DNA of 64,000 nucleotides from an uncultured Clostridia bacterium. GTDB taxonomy: Bacteria > Bacillota > Clostridia > Christensenellales > Borkfalkiaceae. Below the pieces are notes generated by a model that saw only the letters and a list, made by a program, of their open reading frames with translations, was not told the DNA's origin and did no database searches. Below are positions 63,323 through 64,000 of the stretch, in pieces. Numbering within the stretch: position 1 is the first letter of the stretch; each line of letters starts with the position of its first letter. The position numbers and the translations under genes are program-made. Location: the NCBI GenBank assembly GCA_944336975.1, contig CALVLH010000001.1, positions 62,001 through 126,000 of the forward strand, read 5' to 3'.

Positions 63323-64000
63323 ATGTTAACCGAAAAATTGCAAAAGATTTACCGTGAGACGGGCGCGGATGCGCTGTACACGACGACGGATTATCTTCGC
63401 CGCTATATCACGGGGTTTTACTCGACGGACGGCTATGTGATTTCGGATGACAAAGGCAGTACGTTCGTGACCGATCTTCGCTATGCGGAAGCCGCCGAAA
63501 AGGCGCTGGAAGGGACGGGGATCGGGCTCGTCGTCGGCTCTTATGACCGCGCGAAGGAAATGCTCGAGCCGTACATGAAGTTGGGCGTTCCGTTCGAGCT
63601 GATCAGCCACGAAGAAGCCCGTCGGCTCGCCGATTGGGGACACGAACTTTACGACAGTCTGCCCGCCTTCCGCAAGGCGATGATCGTCAAGGACGAAAAA
63701 GAGCTTGCGCTCATCCGCAAGGCGTGTGAGATCGCGGAGGACGCTTTCAACGCGCTTCTGCCCGAGATCAGGGAGGGGATGACGGAGACGGAAGTCGCCG
63801 CGCTCCTCGAATACAAGATGCGCCGCCTGGGCGCGTCGGGGACGTCGTTCGACACCATCTGCGCGTTCGGAGAAAACGGGAGCGTGCCGCACCACGAGAC
63901 GGGCGCGCGCAAACTTCGCTTCGGCGACGTCATTCTCATCGATTTCGGATGCAAGGTGGAAGGGTACTGTTCGGACATCACCCGCACCTTCCTTTTCGGG
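63323..64000 (+). CDS. Xaa-Pro aminopeptidase (3' end outside window)
   Basis: M24-family metallopeptidase that removes N-terminal residues before proline. The 226 visible codons are open to the window edge. The creatinase-like N-terminal domain is residues 1-125 (ALYTTTDYLRRYITGF), then the catalytic domain begins (MIVKDEKELALIRKACEIAEDAFNALLPEIREGMTETEVAALLE, FDTICAFGENGSVPHH, and the metal-site DFGCKVEGYCSDITRTF). The remaining metal ligands lie beyond the edge. No ribosome-binding site precedes the ATG. Confidence 0.93.
   Translation, partial: MLTEKLQKIYRETGADALYTTTDYLRRYITGFYSTDGYVISDDKGSTFVTDLRYAEAAEKALEGTGIGLVVGSYDRAKEMLEPYMKLGVPFELISHEEARRLADWGHELYDSLPAFRKAMIVKDEKELALIRKACEIAEDAFNALLPEIREGMTETEVAALLEYKMRRLGASGTSFDTICAFGENGSVPHHETGARKLRFGDVILIDFGCKVEGYCSDITRTFLFG

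Overview
The window is GC-rich, almost fully coding, bacterial chromosome. The gene set points to a Gram-positive, probably anaerobic member of the Bacillota (Clostridia-type, possibly a gut lineage): HPr kinase, MutS2, RNase J, YlxR/YlxQ, a PdaB-like deacetylase, Pta-AckA, and the rimP-nusA-ylxR-ylxQ-infB-rbfA-nrnA-truB-ribF cluster. There is no phage, plasmid, IS element, CRISPR array, rRNA or recognisable tRNA. TTG starts, ATGA/GTGA stop-start overlaps and -35/-10 pairs with 17-bp spacers are common.

Layout. 1-2.9 kb: pta (5' end outside the window), ackA, yceD-rpmF. 3-6 kb: a copper ATPase with a CopZ-like C-terminal domain, behind a promoter followed at once by an intrinsic terminator, then an ArsR regulator. 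6-17 kb: overlapping genes uvrC-HAD-hprK-U32-mutS2, then a PdaB-like deacetylase, an M16 peptidase and a hypoxanthine-DNA glycosylase. 16.8-17.25 kb: a tandem array of about 130-bp imperfect palindromes. 17.3-24.7 kb: alkD, acpP, yihY, an M3 peptidase and a heterodimeric ABC exporter pair. 24.9-26.2 kb: an AT-richer orphan lipoprotein. 26.5-28.7 kb (minus): serC-serA. 29-31 kb: an unrecognised protein with about twelve DYD-type repeats. 31-36 kb: RNase J, then trmR-kinase-U32 (a likely tRNA wobble-uridine modification set) and a small orphan. 36.1-36.7 kb: non-coding, with a 46-bp minisatellite. 36.7-39.2 kb (minus): ilvA-ridA and a glycerophosphodiesterase. 39.2-43 kb: lepA, GNAT, MGMT-like, hemW. 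43.3-45 kb (minus): two envelope proteins. 45.2-50 kb: a small membrane protein, guaB, guaA and a second stand-alone GMP-synthase ATPPase. 50-51.4 kb: a lipoprotein and a GNAT-membrane fusion. 51.6-63.3 kb: nrdR-ispG-polC'-rimP-nusA-ylxR-ylxQ-infB-rbfA-nrnA-truB-ribF-nfo. 63.3 kb to the end: a partial Xaa-Pro peptidase.

How the genes work together. Pta-AckA make ATP from acetyl-CoA. SerC-SerA start serine synthesis. RidA clears the reactive enamine made by IlvA. GuaB and GuaA convert IMP to GMP. The last 10 kb is a translation, transcription-elongation and RNA-maturation operon.

Most unusual items: (1) at the normal polC locus lies a 504-residue protein with the PolC N-terminal, OB and proofreading-exonuclease parts but no PHP or polymerase; (2) the palindromic array; (3) the DYD-repeat protein; (4) several genes whose -10 box lies 6 nt before the ATG, implying leaderless mRNAs; (5) leader terminators before copA and rimP; (6) an internal start that could release a free CopZ.
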